A stretch of 64,000 bases of DNA from an uncultured Parasutterella sp. (lineage in GTDB: Bacteria; Pseudomonadota; Gammaproteobacteria; Burkholderiales; Burkholderiaceae_F): NCBI GenBank assembly GCA_900766055.1, contig CAAFTZ010000002.1:1-64000 (forward strand), given 5' to 3'. Of this stretch, positions 53,068 to 62,786 are shown piece after piece. Under the pieces are notes generated by a model. The model was not told the origin of the DNA. It searched no databases and worked only from the letters and a program-made list of their open reading frames with translations. The stretch's first letter is position 1, and every line of letters starts with the position of its first letter. The position numbers and the translations under genes are program-made.

Positions 53068-53592
53068 ATGGAATTTCTTATGACTGTCCGCACACTGATT
53101 GCAACCACCGTGATGCTGTTTTGCTCATTATGGCTGGCGTGGCAGTTAAAGATCCGTTGTCCCAAACTTCCCGTTTCTGCCGTTTTGATCTTGTCTTTGA
53201 TCATGCTGTTTGAGCCGGGCATGCTGGCCTTCTTGGTTTGGGTAGTGCACGATATAGCATCCGTTAACGGGGGGCTGATGATTCATGCCTATACTTTTGT
53301 TAAGGCAGCGGTCGCGATTTATTTGCTTTTCATTCTTCCGTCGATCTGGTTTGCCAGAAGCTTCTATGTTGAAAGCAAAATCGTGACTCTCAAAGCCTTG
53401 CGTTTCGCGATCATTCTTCCGGCAGCATTTACAGCTGTCACATTTATTGAAGTTCCGAAAATGATCTGGCAGGACCGCGCTTCGGAGCTTGTTTCTTCCG
53501 GTTTGGAGACGTTCATCGTGGTGGCGGTGATCAACCTTATCCTGCTTGCATTAACCTACCGGTTTAAGGCCCCGAATATACCTGCGCAGTGA
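53068..53592 (+). CDS. Membrane protein, unrecognised (third of three)
   Basis: A 174-residue protein with about five hydrophobic segments (~8-26, 34-58, 74-95, 108-128, 145-165). It starts 3 bases after the second gene and ends the cluster. A second Met at residue 5 could be the real start. No motif or family is recognised. Confidence 0.7.
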   Translation: MEFLMTVRTLIATTVMLFCSLWLAWQLKIRCPKLPVSAVLILSLIMLFEPGMLAFLVWVVHDIASVNGGLMIHAYTFVKAAVAIYLLFILPSIWFARSFYVESKIVTLKALRFAIILPAAFTAVTFIEVPKMIWQDRASELVSSGLETFIVVAVINLILLALTYRFKAPNIPAQ

Positions 53593-53658
53593 CCGGTTGC
53601 CGGAAACGGTGCACGGCGTAAAACTAAGTAATCAGGCGTTTCAGCCTCTCGTAAAACC

Positions 53659-53686
53659 TTAGTCCTAACTCCCTGCATGATAAAAT
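53659..53686 (+). promoter_or_regulatory. Putative ndk promoter
   Basis: TTAGTC (53659-53664), 16 bases, TAAAAT (53681-53686). The start site would fall just before the two hairpins of the ndk leader. Confidence 0.4.
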
Positions 53687-53693
53687 CAACCGA

Positions 53694-53708
53694 TTGTCTT
53701 GTAGACAA
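53694..53708 (+). other. Small hairpin in the ndk leader
   Basis: TTGTCT, 3-base loop, AGACAA, at the expected 5' end of the ndk transcript. Confidence 0.4.
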
Positions 53709-53714
53709 AAGAAG

Positions 53715-53742
53715 TGCGGAATCCTCCGCATTTCTATTTTTT
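53715..53742 (+). terminator. Terminator-like hairpin 28 bases before ndk
   Basis: TGCGGA (53715-53720), ATCC loop, TCCGCA (53725-53730), then TTTCTATTTTTT. It could end the membrane-protein transcript or, since a promoter-like sequence lies upstream of it, attenuate ndk. Confidence 0.65.
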
Positions 53743-53769
53743 ACTTTTATTCGTTTTTAAGAGATTGAA

Positions 53770-54198
53770 ATGGCTATTGAACGCACACTTTCGATTATTA
53801 AACCCGATGCAGTTGCCAAAAACGTTATCGGTCAGATCTACTCCCGTTTTGAATCCAACAACCTCAAGATCGTTGCTTCCAAAATGAAGTGGCTTTCCCG
53901 TCAGGAAGCCGAAGCTTTCTACGCAGTTCACCGTGAACGTCCCTTCTTCAAAGATCTGGTCGACTTTATGGTTTCCGGTCCCGTTCAGATTCAGGTTCTC
54001 GAAGGTGAAAATGCCATCATGAAGAATCGTGAACTCATGGGCGCAACCGATCCGAAGAAGGCTGCCAAGGGCACCATCAGAGCCGATTTCGCTCAGTCTA
54101 TCGACGCTAACGCTGTTCACGGCTCCGACAGCCCCGAAACAGCCGCTGTTGAAATCGCTTTCTTCTTCCCGCAGATGGACATCTACGCCGGCCGTTAA
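53770..54198 (+). CDS. ndk: Nucleoside diphosphate kinase
   Basis: Balances NTP and dNTP pools by phosphate transfer through a phospho-His. The 142-residue protein begins [15 protein letters not shown]. The active His is in [12 protein letters not shown] near 118, and the C-terminus [12 protein letters not shown] is typical. It leads the ndk-rlmN-rodZ-ispG-hisS group common in proteobacteria. Confidence 0.97.
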   Translation: MAIERTLSIIKPDAVAKNVIGQIYSRFESNNLKIVASKMKWLSRQEAEAFYAVHRERPFFKDLVDFMVSGPVQIQVLEGENAIMKNRELMGATDPKKAAKGTIRADFAQSIDANAVHGSDSPETAAVEIAFFFPQMDIYAGR

Positions 54199-54235
54199 TC
54201 GACCGCACTTGTAGTTTAGTTAGCGATGTAAAGAA

Positions 54236-54257
54236 TATCCCCGCGCAAGCGGGGATA
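54236..54257. repeat. Perfect GC-rich hairpin between ndk and rlmN
   Basis: TATCCCCGC, GCAA loop, GCGGGGATA: 9 bp plus a tetraloop. There is no T-run. It resembles REP/dRS3-type short palindromes and, by chance, type I-E CRISPR repeats. It occurs once in this window. Confidence 0.5.
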
Positions 54258-54267
54258 ACACCCGAAT

Positions 54268-55440
54268 ATGACAGAAGAAAAGTTGCCTCAGAAAGTGAAC
54301 CTCCTTGGATTTGATGCCGAGGGGCTGAAGAAGTTTTGTGAAGATCTCGGAGAGAAACCTTTCCGTGCCAAACAGCTTGAGCGTTGGATTCATCGCCGCG
54401 GAGCACACGATTTTTCTGAAATGACGGATCTTGCTAAATCTTTCCGAGCCAAACTCGAGAAAGTTGCCGAGATTCGGGGGCCCGAAATTATTCGGGATAA
54501 GACAGCCGCCGACGGAACTCGTAAGTGGCTGCTTGATGTCGGCAACGGCAACGCCGTTGAGATGGTTTACATTCCTCAGGACGGCCGCGGCACACTTTGT
54601 GTGTCTTCTCAGGCCGGCTGTGCGATGAACTGTTTGTTTTGTTCGACGGGTAAGCAGGGTTTCAACCGTAATTTGAAAGCATCGGAAATTATTGGCCAGC
54701 TTTGGCATGCCGAACATACTTTGAGAAAAGATCTCGGCATTACCGATGAAAACGAAAGAGTAATTTCCAATGTTGTCATGATGGGTATGGGTGAACCGCT
54801 CCAAAATTTGGATGCCGTCATTCCGTCCCTAAAACTGATGCTCGACGATAACGCTTACGGCTTATCACGCCGACGTGTTACCGTCTCTACTTCCGGTCTG
54901 GTCAGGCAGATGGATAAGCTTGCCGAACAGTGCCCGGTCGCATTGGCGGTCAGCCTCCATGCTCCGAACAATGAGCTCAGAGATAAGATCATGCCGATTA
55001 ACCGCAAGCATCCGCTCGAACAGCTGCTTGCGGCATGCAAGCGTTATTTGGAACACGCTCCGAGAGACTTCATCACGTTTGAATACATTCTCATCGGCGG
55101 CGTCAATGATTCACTCGCACAGGCTAAGGAACTGATTACCTTAGTTCAGGACATTCCCTGCAAGTTCAACTTGATCCCCTTTAATCCTTTCCCTGGATCT
55201 GGTTTGGAACGTAGTAAGCCCGAAGCGGTCAAGGCTTTTGCCGACCGATTGAACGGTGCAGGTATTGTCACGACTGTAAGAAAGGTTCGCGGCGACGATA
55301 TCGATGCGGCCTGCGGTCAGTTGGCCGGGGAAATTAAAGACCGTACCAAGCTCGCTGAAAAGAGAGCAAATCGCGAGATAATCATCAAAGAAATTTCAAA
55401 GAGCCCGGCGAAAGCAACAGGAGACGAGAAAAATGTCTGA
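54268..55440 (+). CDS. rlmN: Dual-specificity RNA methyltransferase RlmN
   Basis: Radical SAM enzyme that methylates C2 of A2503 in 23S rRNA and A37 in some tRNAs. The 390-residue protein has a cluster motif [16 protein letters not shown] near 117-132 (C-x3-C-x2-C), [11 protein letters not shown] near 171 and the catalytic C-terminal Cys in [12 protein letters not shown] near 350. The Lys-rich tail overlaps rodZ by 8 bases. Confidence 0.96.
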   Translation: MTEEKLPQKVNLLGFDAEGLKKFCEDLGEKPFRAKQLERWIHRRGAHDFSEMTDLAKSFRAKLEKVAEIRGPEIIRDKTAADGTRKWLLDVGNGNAVEMVYIPQDGRGTLCVSSQAGCAMNCLFCSTGKQGFNRNLKASEIIGQLWHAEHTLRKDLGITDENERVISNVVMMGMGEPLQNLDAVIPSLKLMLDDNAYGLSRRRVTVSTSGLVRQMDKLAEQCPVALAVSLHAPNNELRDKIMPINRKHPLEQLLAACKRYLEHAPRDFITFEYILIGGVNDSLAQAKELITLVQDIPCKFNLIPFNPFPGSGLERSKPEAVKAFADRLNGAGIVTTVRKVRGDDIDAACGQLAGEIKDRTKLAEKRANREIIIKEISKSPAKATGDEKNV

Positions 55441-56521
55441 GAACAATATCAGCCTGGAAGCCAAAGACCAGCCGTTCGAAGCAACGACATACGGCGGCTT
55501 GCTGCGTATTGCCCGTGAAAATAAAGATTTGAGTATCGATCAGGTGTCTTCTCAGCTGAGAATCTCACCGGATCAGATCGAAGGTTTGGAGTCGGATAAC
55601 TATAAAGTTTTCCCGACGCCTGTTTATGCCCGCGCCCATCTCCGCAGCTATGCTCGTTTATTAGGTGTGGACGAAGCGAAGATTATTTCGCTCTTTAATG
55701 CGGCGCTGGCGCCGGACGATAAGGATCCCCGCACCTTTATTCGCCGTACAACTCAGGAGCTGGCGCCTTACCATGACGCTCAGCCGAAAAACTTTGTCGG
55801 TAAATTTATTGCCGGGCTGCTTTTCCTGGCGGTTGTGATTGCATTGGGTTGGATCGGCTACAACTACTACATGAATCAAAAAACGGAAAAAGCTGCCGAA
55901 GAACCTCAGGCAGAGATCTCTCAACCGGCTGAAACGCCGGCTCCGACCGCCGAACTCTCCAAGGCCTCTGAAGCAGCACCGGTTTTAGTGTCCAATACAA
56001 CGGTAGAGCCTGCCGCTCAGCCTGAGGCTCCGGTCCCGGCTGCAGCAGAGACTCAGACTCAGGCTGATCGAGATGCTGCTTTGAAAGAAAAACTTCAGAA
56101 AGAGGCAGAAGCAGCCGCAGCCGCTAAAGTCGCTGAAGAAAAGCGTTTAGCAGAAGAGGCTAAGAAAACTGCTGCTGCCGCAGCTCCTTCTGTTGCCGCT
56201 CCTGCAAAGCCGCTGACACTGACTCACAATGAAGCCGAAGGCCGATGGGATCTCGTGGTACCGAAATCTGCGAACGGAACTTACAAAGTGACGATCGGTG
56301 CGGACGGCGGTGAATGCTGGTTCGGCGTCTATCAAGATAAGAAACTTGTTCATAATGCCCAGTTAAAGAGCGGCGAAACTCGTGACTACGAAGTTCCGTA
56401 TCCTTTTAAAGTCTCCGTCGGCAATCGTGCCAAGGGATTTGTGAAAGTTGACGGAGCGCCTGTTGATTTGAATATCAATAATCGCGCAGCTTCCACCGTG
56501 TTTACTTTGGTTCAGAAATAA
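55433..56521 (+). CDS. rodZ: RodZ-like cytoskeletal membrane protein
   Basis: Links MreB to the wall-elongation complex in rods. The order in 362 residues is a cytoplasmic HTH_25 domain (~20-90, [20 protein letters not shown]), one membrane helix (~122-146, [20 protein letters not shown]), a Pro/Ala/Glu-rich linker (~150-265) and a C-terminal periplasmic DUF4115 domain (~270-360). It overlaps rlmN by 8 bases, and ispG starts 3 bases after its stop. Confidence 0.9.
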   Translation: MSENNISLEAKDQPFEATTYGGLLRIARENKDLSIDQVSSQLRISPDQIEGLESDNYKVFPTPVYARAHLRSYARLLGVDEAKIISLFNAALAPDDKDPRTFIRRTTQELAPYHDAQPKNFVGKFIAGLLFLAVVIALGWIGYNYYMNQKTEKAAEEPQAEISQPAETPAPTAELSKASEAAPVLVSNTTVEPAAQPEAPVPAAAETQTQADRDAALKEKLQKEAEAAAAAKVAEEKRLAEEAKKTAAAAAPSVAAPAKPLTLTHNEAEGRWDLVVPKSANGTYKVTIGADGGECWFGVYQDKKLVHNAQLKSGETRDYEVPYPFKVSVGNRAKGFVKVDGAPVDLNINNRAASTVFTLVQK

Positions 56522-56524
56522 CGA

Positions 56525-57757
56525 ATGTCATCTTCACAAAAAGAACCGATGATTGTCCGCTGGAAAGACAATATCGTTGAGATCGGCGCCGGCCGTCCCG
56601 TGGTGATTCAATCTATGACCAACACGGATACGGCTGATGTCGAATCCTCGGTCAAACAAGTTTTAGAGCTCGCTCAGGCAGGAAGCGAGCTTGTTCGTCT
56701 TACGGTTAATACACCTGCGGCGGCAAAAGCCATCCCTGAAATTCGTCGAAGACTCGATGAAGTCGGATGTTTTGTGCCTTTGGTCGGAGACTTCCATTAC
56801 AACGGCCATAAACTTCTGACTGAATACCCCGGATGCGCCGAAGCACTTTCAAAGTACCGAATCAACCCAGGAAATGTCGGAAAAGGCGACAAGCAGGAAG
56901 AAAATTTCCGCACAATGATTGAGCTTGCGAAAAAGTATGACAAGCCGGTCCGAATCGGTGTGAATTGGGGTTCGCTGGATCAGGATCTTTTGGCCCGAAT
57001 GATGTCGGAAAACCAAAAGCTTGAAAAACCGCTCGACGCGAAAGAGGTTCTGCGCGAAGCGTTGGTAAGGAGCGCTGTTGAGAATGCGGACCGAGCCGTT
57101 GAGCTCGGTATGAAGCCTTCTCAGGTGGCTATTTCCGCGAAAGTAAGCGGCGTCAAAGATCTGATTGTCGTTTATCGTGAGCTTAAAGCACGCTGTGCGT
57201 ATTCTCTGCACCTCGGTTTAACCGAGGCCGGGATGGGGCTTAAGGGAACAGTATCCACGACGGCAGCCTTGTCGGTTCTCCTATTGGAAAATATCGGAGA
57301 TACGATCCGCGTTTCCCTGACTCCGGAGCCCGGTCAGTCCCGCACGGCCGAAGTAGAACTTGCCTGTGAAATCCTGCAGGCTTTAGGACTGCGGAACTTT
57401 ACGCCGCAGGTCGTTTCCTGTCCCGGGTGCGGACGCACGACCAGCTGCCTCTTTCAGGAGCTGGCGAAAGAAACGCAGGATTTTATTAAGTTAAGAATGC
57501 CGGATTGGCGCAAGCACAATCCCGGTGTGGAAAACATGAATGTGGCGGTGATGGGCTGTGTCGTGAACGGTCCGGGAGAAAGCCGCCATGCAAACATCGG
57601 TATTTCTCTGCCCGGCTCAGGCGAGGCTCCGGTTTCTCCCGTCTTTATCGACGGCAAGAAATGGGGTTCTTTGAAAGGGCCGAAGATGAGCGAAGAGTTT
57701 CATTCGCTTATCGAAGAATACGTCCAGAAAAATTACCAAAATGCGAAGGAACAATAA
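56525..57757 (+). CDS. ispG: (E)-4-hydroxy-3-methylbut-2-enyl-diphosphate synthase
   Basis: [4Fe-4S] enzyme of the MEP isoprenoid pathway, which turns MEcPP into HMBPP. The 410 residues hold the TIM barrel from [17 protein letters not shown] near 25 and the cluster domain with [14 protein letters not shown] near 298-311 and [17 protein letters not shown] near 343. It overlaps hisS by one base (TAATG). Confidence 0.96.
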   Translation: MSSSQKEPMIVRWKDNIVEIGAGRPVVIQSMTNTDTADVESSVKQVLELAQAGSELVRLTVNTPAAAKAIPEIRRRLDEVGCFVPLVGDFHYNGHKLLTEYPGCAEALSKYRINPGNVGKGDKQEENFRTMIELAKKYDKPVRIGVNWGSLDQDLLARMMSENQKLEKPLDAKEVLREALVRSAVENADRAVELGMKPSQVAISAKVSGVKDLIVVYRELKARCAYSLHLGLTEAGMGLKGTVSTTAALSVLLLENIGDTIRVSLTPEPGQSRTAEVELACEILQALGLRNFTPQVVSCPGCGRTTSCLFQELAKETQDFIKLRMPDWRKHNPGVENMNVAVMGCVVNGPGESRHANIGISLPGSGEAPVSPVFIDGKKWGSLKGPKMSEEFHSLIEEYVQKNYQNAKEQ

Positions 57758-59034
57758 TGGCGATTGAAAAGATTCAGGCAATTCGCGGCATGAGCGACAT
57801 GCTGCCGGAAGATGCCCCTCTTTGGCACTTCTTTGAAAAAGAAGCTTCCTCTCTGGCAAAACTCTACGGTTATCAGCACATTCGTACTCCGATCGTCGAA
57901 CAGACTCGTCTGTTCAAACGCGGCATCGGCGAAGTGACCGACATCGTTGAAAAGGAAATGTATTCTTTCGTGGATTCCTTAAACGGCGACGAATTGTCTC
58001 TGCGTCCGGAAAACACGGCTTCTGTCGTTCGCGCCTGTATTGAACACAACCTCCTTTATGAAGGACCGAAGCGTCTGTGGTACATGGGACCGATGTTCCG
58101 TCACGAACGTCCGCAGAGAGGCCGTTATCGCCAGTTCCATCAGTTCGGTATGGAAGCAATGGGCTTCAAGGGACCGGATACAGATGCCGAACAGCTTTTA
58201 ATGCTGAACCGCCTCTGGAAGCGCCTCGGAATCGCTCCCGTTCGTCTTGAACTCAACTGCTTAGGCCAGCTCGAAGATCGTAAAGCCTACAGAGAAGTGT
58301 TGATCAAATACTTCGAAGCGCACAAAGATGTCCTGGATGAAGATGCGACACGTCGTCTTTATTCCAACCCGCTTCGCATTCTCGACACCAAGAACCCCGA
58401 CATGCAGGACTTGGTCAATAATGCACCGAAGCTCTATGACTCCTTGAGCGAAGAATCCAAACAATTCCTTGCGGATTTAGAAGCGATTCTGAAAGCCGAA
58501 GGCATCGATTATGTTGTGAACCCGAGATTGGTTCGCGGTCTTGACTACTACAACCTCACAGTTTTCGAATGGGTTACCGATAAGCTTGGCGCTCAGGGCA
58601 CGATCTGCGGCGGCGGCCGTTATGACCCGCTTATCGGAATGCTCGGAGGCCGAGACGCTCCTGCCTGCGGTTTTGCGATGGGCATTGAACGCGTGCTCGA
58701 GTTGATGAAAGAATGCGGCGTTAAACCCGAATTCAGAGAGTGCGATGTATATGTCGTTTGGGATAAGGCGCTGTACCTCAACGCACTTTCCGCCGCGGAA
58801 AGCCTCAGAGATGCCGATATTGCCGCGATCATCCACAGCGGAAGCATGAAGTTCGGCAACCAGATGAAGCGTGCCGATGCTTCCGGGGCTCTTTATGCAC
58901 TGGTGATCGGAGCTGATGAAGCCGCCGCCGGCAAGGTCGGTCTTAAGGCACTTCGTGAAAACCTCGAGGGTTACGGCGAACAGAAGACGCTGACTATCGA
59001 TGAAGCGATCTCGTTCCTCGGACAGCACGTTTAA
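57757..59034 (+). CDS. hisS: Histidyl-tRNA synthetase
   Basis: Class II synthetase of 425 residues. It begins [20 protein letters not shown]. Motif 2 is [19 protein letters not shown] near 109-127, the His-specific segment is [14 protein letters not shown] near 258, and motif 3 is [13 protein letters not shown] near 307. An anticodon domain spans ~330-425. The ATG 57757 overlaps the ispG stop. The frame is open much further up, but that part is ispG in another frame. Confidence 0.97.
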   Translation: MAIEKIQAIRGMSDMLPEDAPLWHFFEKEASSLAKLYGYQHIRTPIVEQTRLFKRGIGEVTDIVEKEMYSFVDSLNGDELSLRPENTASVVRACIEHNLLYEGPKRLWYMGPMFRHERPQRGRYRQFHQFGMEAMGFKGPDTDAEQLLMLNRLWKRLGIAPVRLELNCLGQLEDRKAYREVLIKYFEAHKDVLDEDATRRLYSNPLRILDTKNPDMQDLVNNAPKLYDSLSEESKQFLADLEAILKAEGIDYVVNPRLVRGLDYYNLTVFEWVTDKLGAQGTICGGGRYDPLIGMLGGRDAPACGFAMGIERVLELMKECGVKPEFRECDVYVVWDKALYLNALSAAESLRDADIAAIIHSGSMKFGNQMKRADASGALYALVIGADEAAAGKVGLKALRENLEGYGEQKTLTIDEAISFLGQHV

Positions 59035-59041
59035 GAAGAAG

Positions 59042-59068
59042 AGGGGACCGGCGTCCCCTTCCGTTTTA
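59042..59068 (+). terminator. Hairpin after hisS
   Basis: AGGGGAC, CGGC loop, GTCCCCT (59042-59048 with 59053-59059), then TCCGTTTTAC. The U-tract is modest, so read-through into yfgM is likely. Confidence 0.5.
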
Positions 59069-59123
59069 CTTCTTTTTCAAGAATTGAAATTAGAACTTTT
59101 AAATAGACCGGGAGATACTTTAC

Positions 59124-59759
59124 ATGGCCTATGACTTAGAAGAACAAGAGTCCCTTGCCGAGATCAAGGCTTGGTGGGAGAAATGGGGCAACTTAATTTT
59201 GACCGTTGTGACGGTCGCCTGCTTGTGCGCTGCCGGTTTTCAAGGCTGGCGCTGGTATCAGATGAAAGAATCCACAGACGCCGGTGTTCTGTATGCTCAG
59301 ATGATTCAGGCAAGCAATATGAAGGATGAGGCTCGCGTACAGGCGATCGCCGGTCGTCTGCATGAAAGCTACGCATCGACGACTTATGCTGGGATGGGTG
59401 CTCTGCTTGCCGCGCATAACGCTGAAACCGCCGGTAAATATGCAGAAGCTGAAAAAGCGCTCAAGTGGATTGTAGAGTCTGATAAGTATCCTGAACTCAA
59501 ACCGCTTGCTTCTGTCCGTTTGGCCGGTGTTTATCTCGATGAAGGTAAATACGATCAGGGCTTGGCAGTTCTCAACGCGGTTAAAGACGCCAAGGGCGAA
59601 GAAGTTCCGATTTATGACCGTATGGGCGACCTTTATCTTGCCAAAGGCGACGCCGTTGCCGCTCGCAAAAGCTGGGAAGACGCCTTGCGCCATGCTCCTA
59701 TGAGCAATCCGTTGGTCGGTGTCATCGAAATCAAATTAAATTCTTTACCCAAGGAATAA
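59124..59759 (+). CDS. yfgM: YfgM family tetratricopeptide protein
   Basis: A 211-residue inner-membrane protein with one helix at ~21-40 (LILTVVTVACLCAAGFQGW) and a periplasmic TPR domain. E. coli YfgM (AncA) partners with the PpiD chaperone at the SecYEG exit. It begins with acidic MAYDLEEQESLAEIKAWWEK, typical of the family. bamB starts 3 bases after its stop, as in most relatives. Confidence 0.92.
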   Translation: MAYDLEEQESLAEIKAWWEKWGNLILTVVTVACLCAAGFQGWRWYQMKESTDAGVLYAQMIQASNMKDEARVQAIAGRLHESYASTTYAGMGALLAAHNAETAGKYAEAEKALKWIVESDKYPELKPLASVRLAGVYLDEGKYDQGLAVLNAVKDAKGEEVPIYDRMGDLYLAKGDAVAARKSWEDALRHAPMSNPLVGVIEIKLNSLPKE

Positions 59760-59762
59760 TTC

Positions 59763-60878
59763 ATGAGTACAAAACTCAAGATTGCGGCCGCCGTTGCTGC
59801 AGCAGTTCTGCTTTCGGCTTGTTCCAGTCCTAAACATGAACCCATGCCGCTGGTAAGTTTCACACCGAGCATGGAGGTGACCGAAGTTTGGTCGAAAGGA
59901 CTTTCGTCTGCTGAGGGCTTCTTAGTTCCCGCGGTATATGACGATATGGTGTTTGCCGCCGGCGGCAAGACCTTGACGCGTTTAAATGCCAGAACCGGCG
60001 AAACCGAGTGGTCGGTTTCTTTTGACAATCCCATTACCGGCGGTGTCGGCTCTGACGGCTACGTCACAGCTGTCGGTCTTTGGGACGGCAATCTGGAAGT
60101 CGTGGATGCCGAAGGCAAGGTCAGCTGGGAAAAGAAACTGACAACGGAATTGGCTTCTCCGCCTGTTGTTTCTCACGGTTTGGTCATTGCCCGCACCATG
60201 GACACCCGTGTGTCCGCATTTGAAGCTTCCTCCGGCGAACTGCAGTGGACATATCAGAAGAGTCAGCCCGCTTTGACGGTCCGTTTACCCACAAGAATGC
60301 TGGCTCATGATAACTTTTTGTTAGTCGGACAGCCGAACGGCCATATCGTGATTCTGGATATCGCCTCCGGTAAACCGGTGTTCGAATTCCAGGTTGCCCA
60401 AGCTAAGGGGGTCACGGAAGTCGAGCGTTTGGTTGACGTTGTCGGCGCCCCGGCCTTTAGCGAAAACTTAGTTTGCGCCGCCGCCTTCCAAGGCGCCGTA
60501 ACCTGTGTTGACAGCACTAACGGGCAGACAAAATGGACGCAGAAGATTGACGCTGTTGCCGGTCCTGCTATTGACGAAGACAACGTTTATGCCGTCAGCG
60601 TCAACGGAGAAGTTCAGGCGTTCTATCGCGAAAGCGGTGAGCAGCGCTGGTCTAATAAGACCATGCTGTACCGCGGAGTTTCCGCACCGGTCGTTTTCCC
60701 GGGCGCCGTGGCTGTCGGTGACGAAGATGGTTACGTTCATTTCCTTTCACCGAGAACCGGTGAAGAAATGGCGCGCGTTCGTTTGAGCGGTCCGATCGTA
60801 ACGCAGGCACAGCCTTTCAGTGCAGGCGCTATTTTCCAAACCAGTAAAGGCGAAGTCGCTTATTTGTCGAATAGATAA
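59763..60878 (+). CDS. bamB: Outer membrane assembly lipoprotein BamB
   Basis: Beta-propeller lipoprotein of the BAM complex that folds outer-membrane proteins. The signal peptide ends in the lipobox LLSAC with Cys20. The body (~40-371) is a run of PQQ-like blades, each with an A-x-G-x-W-type turn such as [25 protein letters not shown] and [12 protein letters not shown]. The 371-residue length is normal. der starts 5 bases after it. Confidence 0.95.
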   Translation: MSTKLKIAAAVAAAVLLSACSSPKHEPMPLVSFTPSMEVTEVWSKGLSSAEGFLVPAVYDDMVFAAGGKTLTRLNARTGETEWSVSFDNPITGGVGSDGYVTAVGLWDGNLEVVDAEGKVSWEKKLTTELASPPVVSHGLVIARTMDTRVSAFEASSGELQWTYQKSQPALTVRLPTRMLAHDNFLLVGQPNGHIVILDIASGKPVFEFQVAQAKGVTEVERLVDVVGAPAFSENLVCAAAFQGAVTCVDSTNGQTKWTQKIDAVAGPAIDEDNVYAVSVNGEVQAFYRESGEQRWSNKTMLYRGVSAPVVFPGAVAVGDEDGYVHFLSPRTGEEMARVRLSGPIVTQAQPFSAGAIFQTSKGEVAYLSNR

Positions 60879-60883
60879 AAATT

Positions 60884-62215
60884 ATGGTTCCAGTCATTGC
60901 GCTTGTTGGTCGTCCGAATGTCGGGAAATCGACCTTGTTTAATCGCCTGACGCGTTCTAGAGACGCTTTAGTGGCGGACTTCCCGGGACTTACCCGAGAT
61001 CGTCATTACGGCGACGGTCGTATCGGCGATAAACCTTACTTAGTCATCGATACGGGCGGTTTTGAGCCGATCCGCACCGAAGGCATCGTCAAAGAGATGA
61101 CCGGACAGGCGCAATTGGCGATTACCGAATCCGACGCCGTCTTGTTCCTTGTTGACGGCCGTGCCGGTTTAACGCCGCAGGATCAGAGAATCGCTCAGAA
61201 TCTGCGCGAATCCGGAAAGAAAACCTACCTCGTCGTCAATAAGGCCGAAGGTTTAACGGAAACAGCTAAAGCCGAATTCTATGAATTGGCTTTAGGCGAG
61301 CCTTACACCATTTCCGCAGCACACGGCGAAGGTGTTAAAGCCTTGATGGATCTGGTTCTTGAACCCTTCCCGACCGAAAAGGAAATCGATGAGGAAGAGG
61401 ATTTCAAAAACAAGATTAAAGTTGCGATCGCCGGCCGTCCGAACGCAGGCAAGAGCACGCTGATCAATGCGCTGATCGGCGAAGATCGCCTGATCGCTTT
61501 TGACATGCCCGGGACTACGCGCGACGCCATCGAGGTCGAGTTCCAATATAAGGATCGCGATTACACCTTGATCGATACCGCTGGTCTGCGCCGCAAAGGT
61601 AAAGTGTTTGAGGCAATCGAAAAGTTCTCCGTTATTAAGACGCTTCAGGCAATCGAAAGTTCCAACGTGGTTGTGCTTCTTTTAGACGCCCACGCCGGTA
61701 TTGCCGAGCAGGATGCCAACATTGCCGGCTACATTCTGGAAAGCGGACGTGCCTTGGTTGTCGGTGTCAACAAATGGGACAGCTTGGACGATTACGAAAG
61801 ACGCCGCGTGAAGGAAGAGCTTGAACGCAAGCTTCACTTTTTACGCTGGGCGAAGATCGTTTATATCTCCGCGCTTGAAAAGCGCGGTCTGCATCACTTG
61901 CTGAATGCGGTCAACGATGCTCACACAGCCGCGTTCATGAAGCTCTCCACACCGAAGCTGACCCGTGCTTTGATTGAAGCTACGACTCGTCAGCTGCCGC
62001 CGAGAGCCGGCGGAGGGCGTCCGAAGATGAGATACGCCCACCAAGGCGGCCAGAATCCTCCTGTCATTGTGGTTCACGGCAACGCACTTCAGGATGTTCC
62101 GGAAAGCTACCGGCGATATCTGGAAGGATGGTTCAGAGATAAGTTCAAACTCGAGGGCACACCGCTCCGAATTGAATTTAGAACGAACAAAAATCCGTAC
62201 GCCCAAAAGGCTTAA
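60884..62215 (+). CDS. der: Ribosome biogenesis GTPase Der (EngA)
   Basis: Double GTPase needed for 50S maturation. The 443 residues carry two G domains, with P-loops GRPNVGKS at 9-16 and GRPNAGKS near 184, switch DTGGF near 57 and [11 protein letters not shown] near 231, NKAEG near 119 and NKWDS near 293, and then a KH-like C-terminal domain ending in KNPYAQK. A terminator follows. Confidence 0.97.
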   Translation: MVPVIALVGRPNVGKSTLFNRLTRSRDALVADFPGLTRDRHYGDGRIGDKPYLVIDTGGFEPIRTEGIVKEMTGQAQLAITESDAVLFLVDGRAGLTPQDQRIAQNLRESGKKTYLVVNKAEGLTETAKAEFYELALGEPYTISAAHGEGVKALMDLVLEPFPTEKEIDEEEDFKNKIKVAIAGRPNAGKSTLINALIGEDRLIAFDMPGTTRDAIEVEFQYKDRDYTLIDTAGLRRKGKVFEAIEKFSVIKTLQAIESSNVVVLLLDAHAGIAEQDANIAGYILESGRALVVGVNKWDSLDDYERRRVKEELERKLHFLRWAKIVYISALEKRGLHHLLNAVNDAHTAAFMKLSTPKLTRALIEATTRQLPPRAGGGRPKMRYAHQGGQNPPVIVVHGNALQDVPESYRRYLEGWFRDKFKLEGTPLRIEFRTNKNPYAQKA

Positions 62216-62220
62216 TCGAG

Positions 62221-62248
62221 AAATTCCCGCCGTGCGCGGGAATTTTCG
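62221..62248 (+). terminator. Rho-independent terminator of der
   Basis: AAATTCCCGC, CGTGC loop, GCGGGAATTT (62221-62230 with 62236-62245), then TCGTATGG. It starts 5 bases after the stop. The stem sequence resembles the yggT terminator. Confidence 0.75.
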
Positions 62249-62534
62249 TATGGTGGCTCGGTTTTCGGACGTTGCACGATCTGCGCCTCAAATAAGCATT
62301 AACAATGATCTTTCCGGGCGGCATTTACCGCTAAAATAGTTACTGTAGTAAGAGAATCTGCTGCGGGAACGCAGCCCTTCAAGGGGGTTGTCGCCCAATA
62401 AGAGTCCTTCGATCATAGAAGTGCAGAAAAATTAAATGTGCGCCCAAAATGATTAATACAAAGAACAATTTCGGTGTGCCGCAGCTAGAATTTAGTCAGA
62501 TTTATGAGCGGAATTTTCCGTTTGGAGAAAAACA
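62249..62534 (+). promoter_or_regulatory. hfq upstream region with structured leader
   Basis: 286 bases without an ORF. It contains a GCTGCG-GGAA-CGCAGC hairpin (62360-62375) followed by CCC...GGG pairings up to 62395, and a TAAAAT -10-like element at 62332. E. coli Hfq represses its own leader. A comparable site is possible here but unproven. A separate small RNA cannot be excluded. Confidence 0.35.
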
Positions 62535-62786
62535 ATGACAAAAGGGCAATTGTTACAAGACCCATTCTTAAACAGTCTTCGTAAGGGACGTATTCCTGTT
62601 TCCATCTACTTGGTGAACGGTATCAAACTGCAGGGCCAGATCGAATCCTTCGACCAGTATGTCGTTCTGCTTCGCAACACCGTAACCCAGATGGTTTATA
62701 AACACGCTATTAGCACTGTTGTTCCGGCTCGCGCCGTACCGCTGGGCAATGAACAGCAGGGAACTGAAGAAGCAGAAACCGTATAG
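62535..62786 (+). CDS. hfq: RNA chaperone Hfq
   Basis: Hexameric Sm-like protein that pairs small RNAs with mRNAs. The 83 residues begin [17 protein letters not shown]. Sm1 has the QDPFLN proximal-face Gln, and Sm2 has [11 protein letters not shown] with the Lys-His pair of the uridine pocket. The C-terminal tail is short and acidic. GGAG lies 8 bases before the ATG. The stop overlaps the hflX GTG by one base. Confidence 0.97.
   Translation: MTKGQLLQDPFLNSLRKGRIPVSIYLVNGIKLQGQIESFDQYVVLLRNTVTQMVYKHAISTVVPARAVPLGNEQQGTEEAETV

Noticed and set aside
54236..54257. Type I-E CRISPR repeat
   Set aside because: The palindrome resembles such repeats, but there is a single copy, no spacers and no cas genes in the window.
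57505..57756. Upstream extension of hisS by 84 codons
   Set aside because: This part is ispG in another frame. The ATG at 57757 gives the normal HisS N-terminus.
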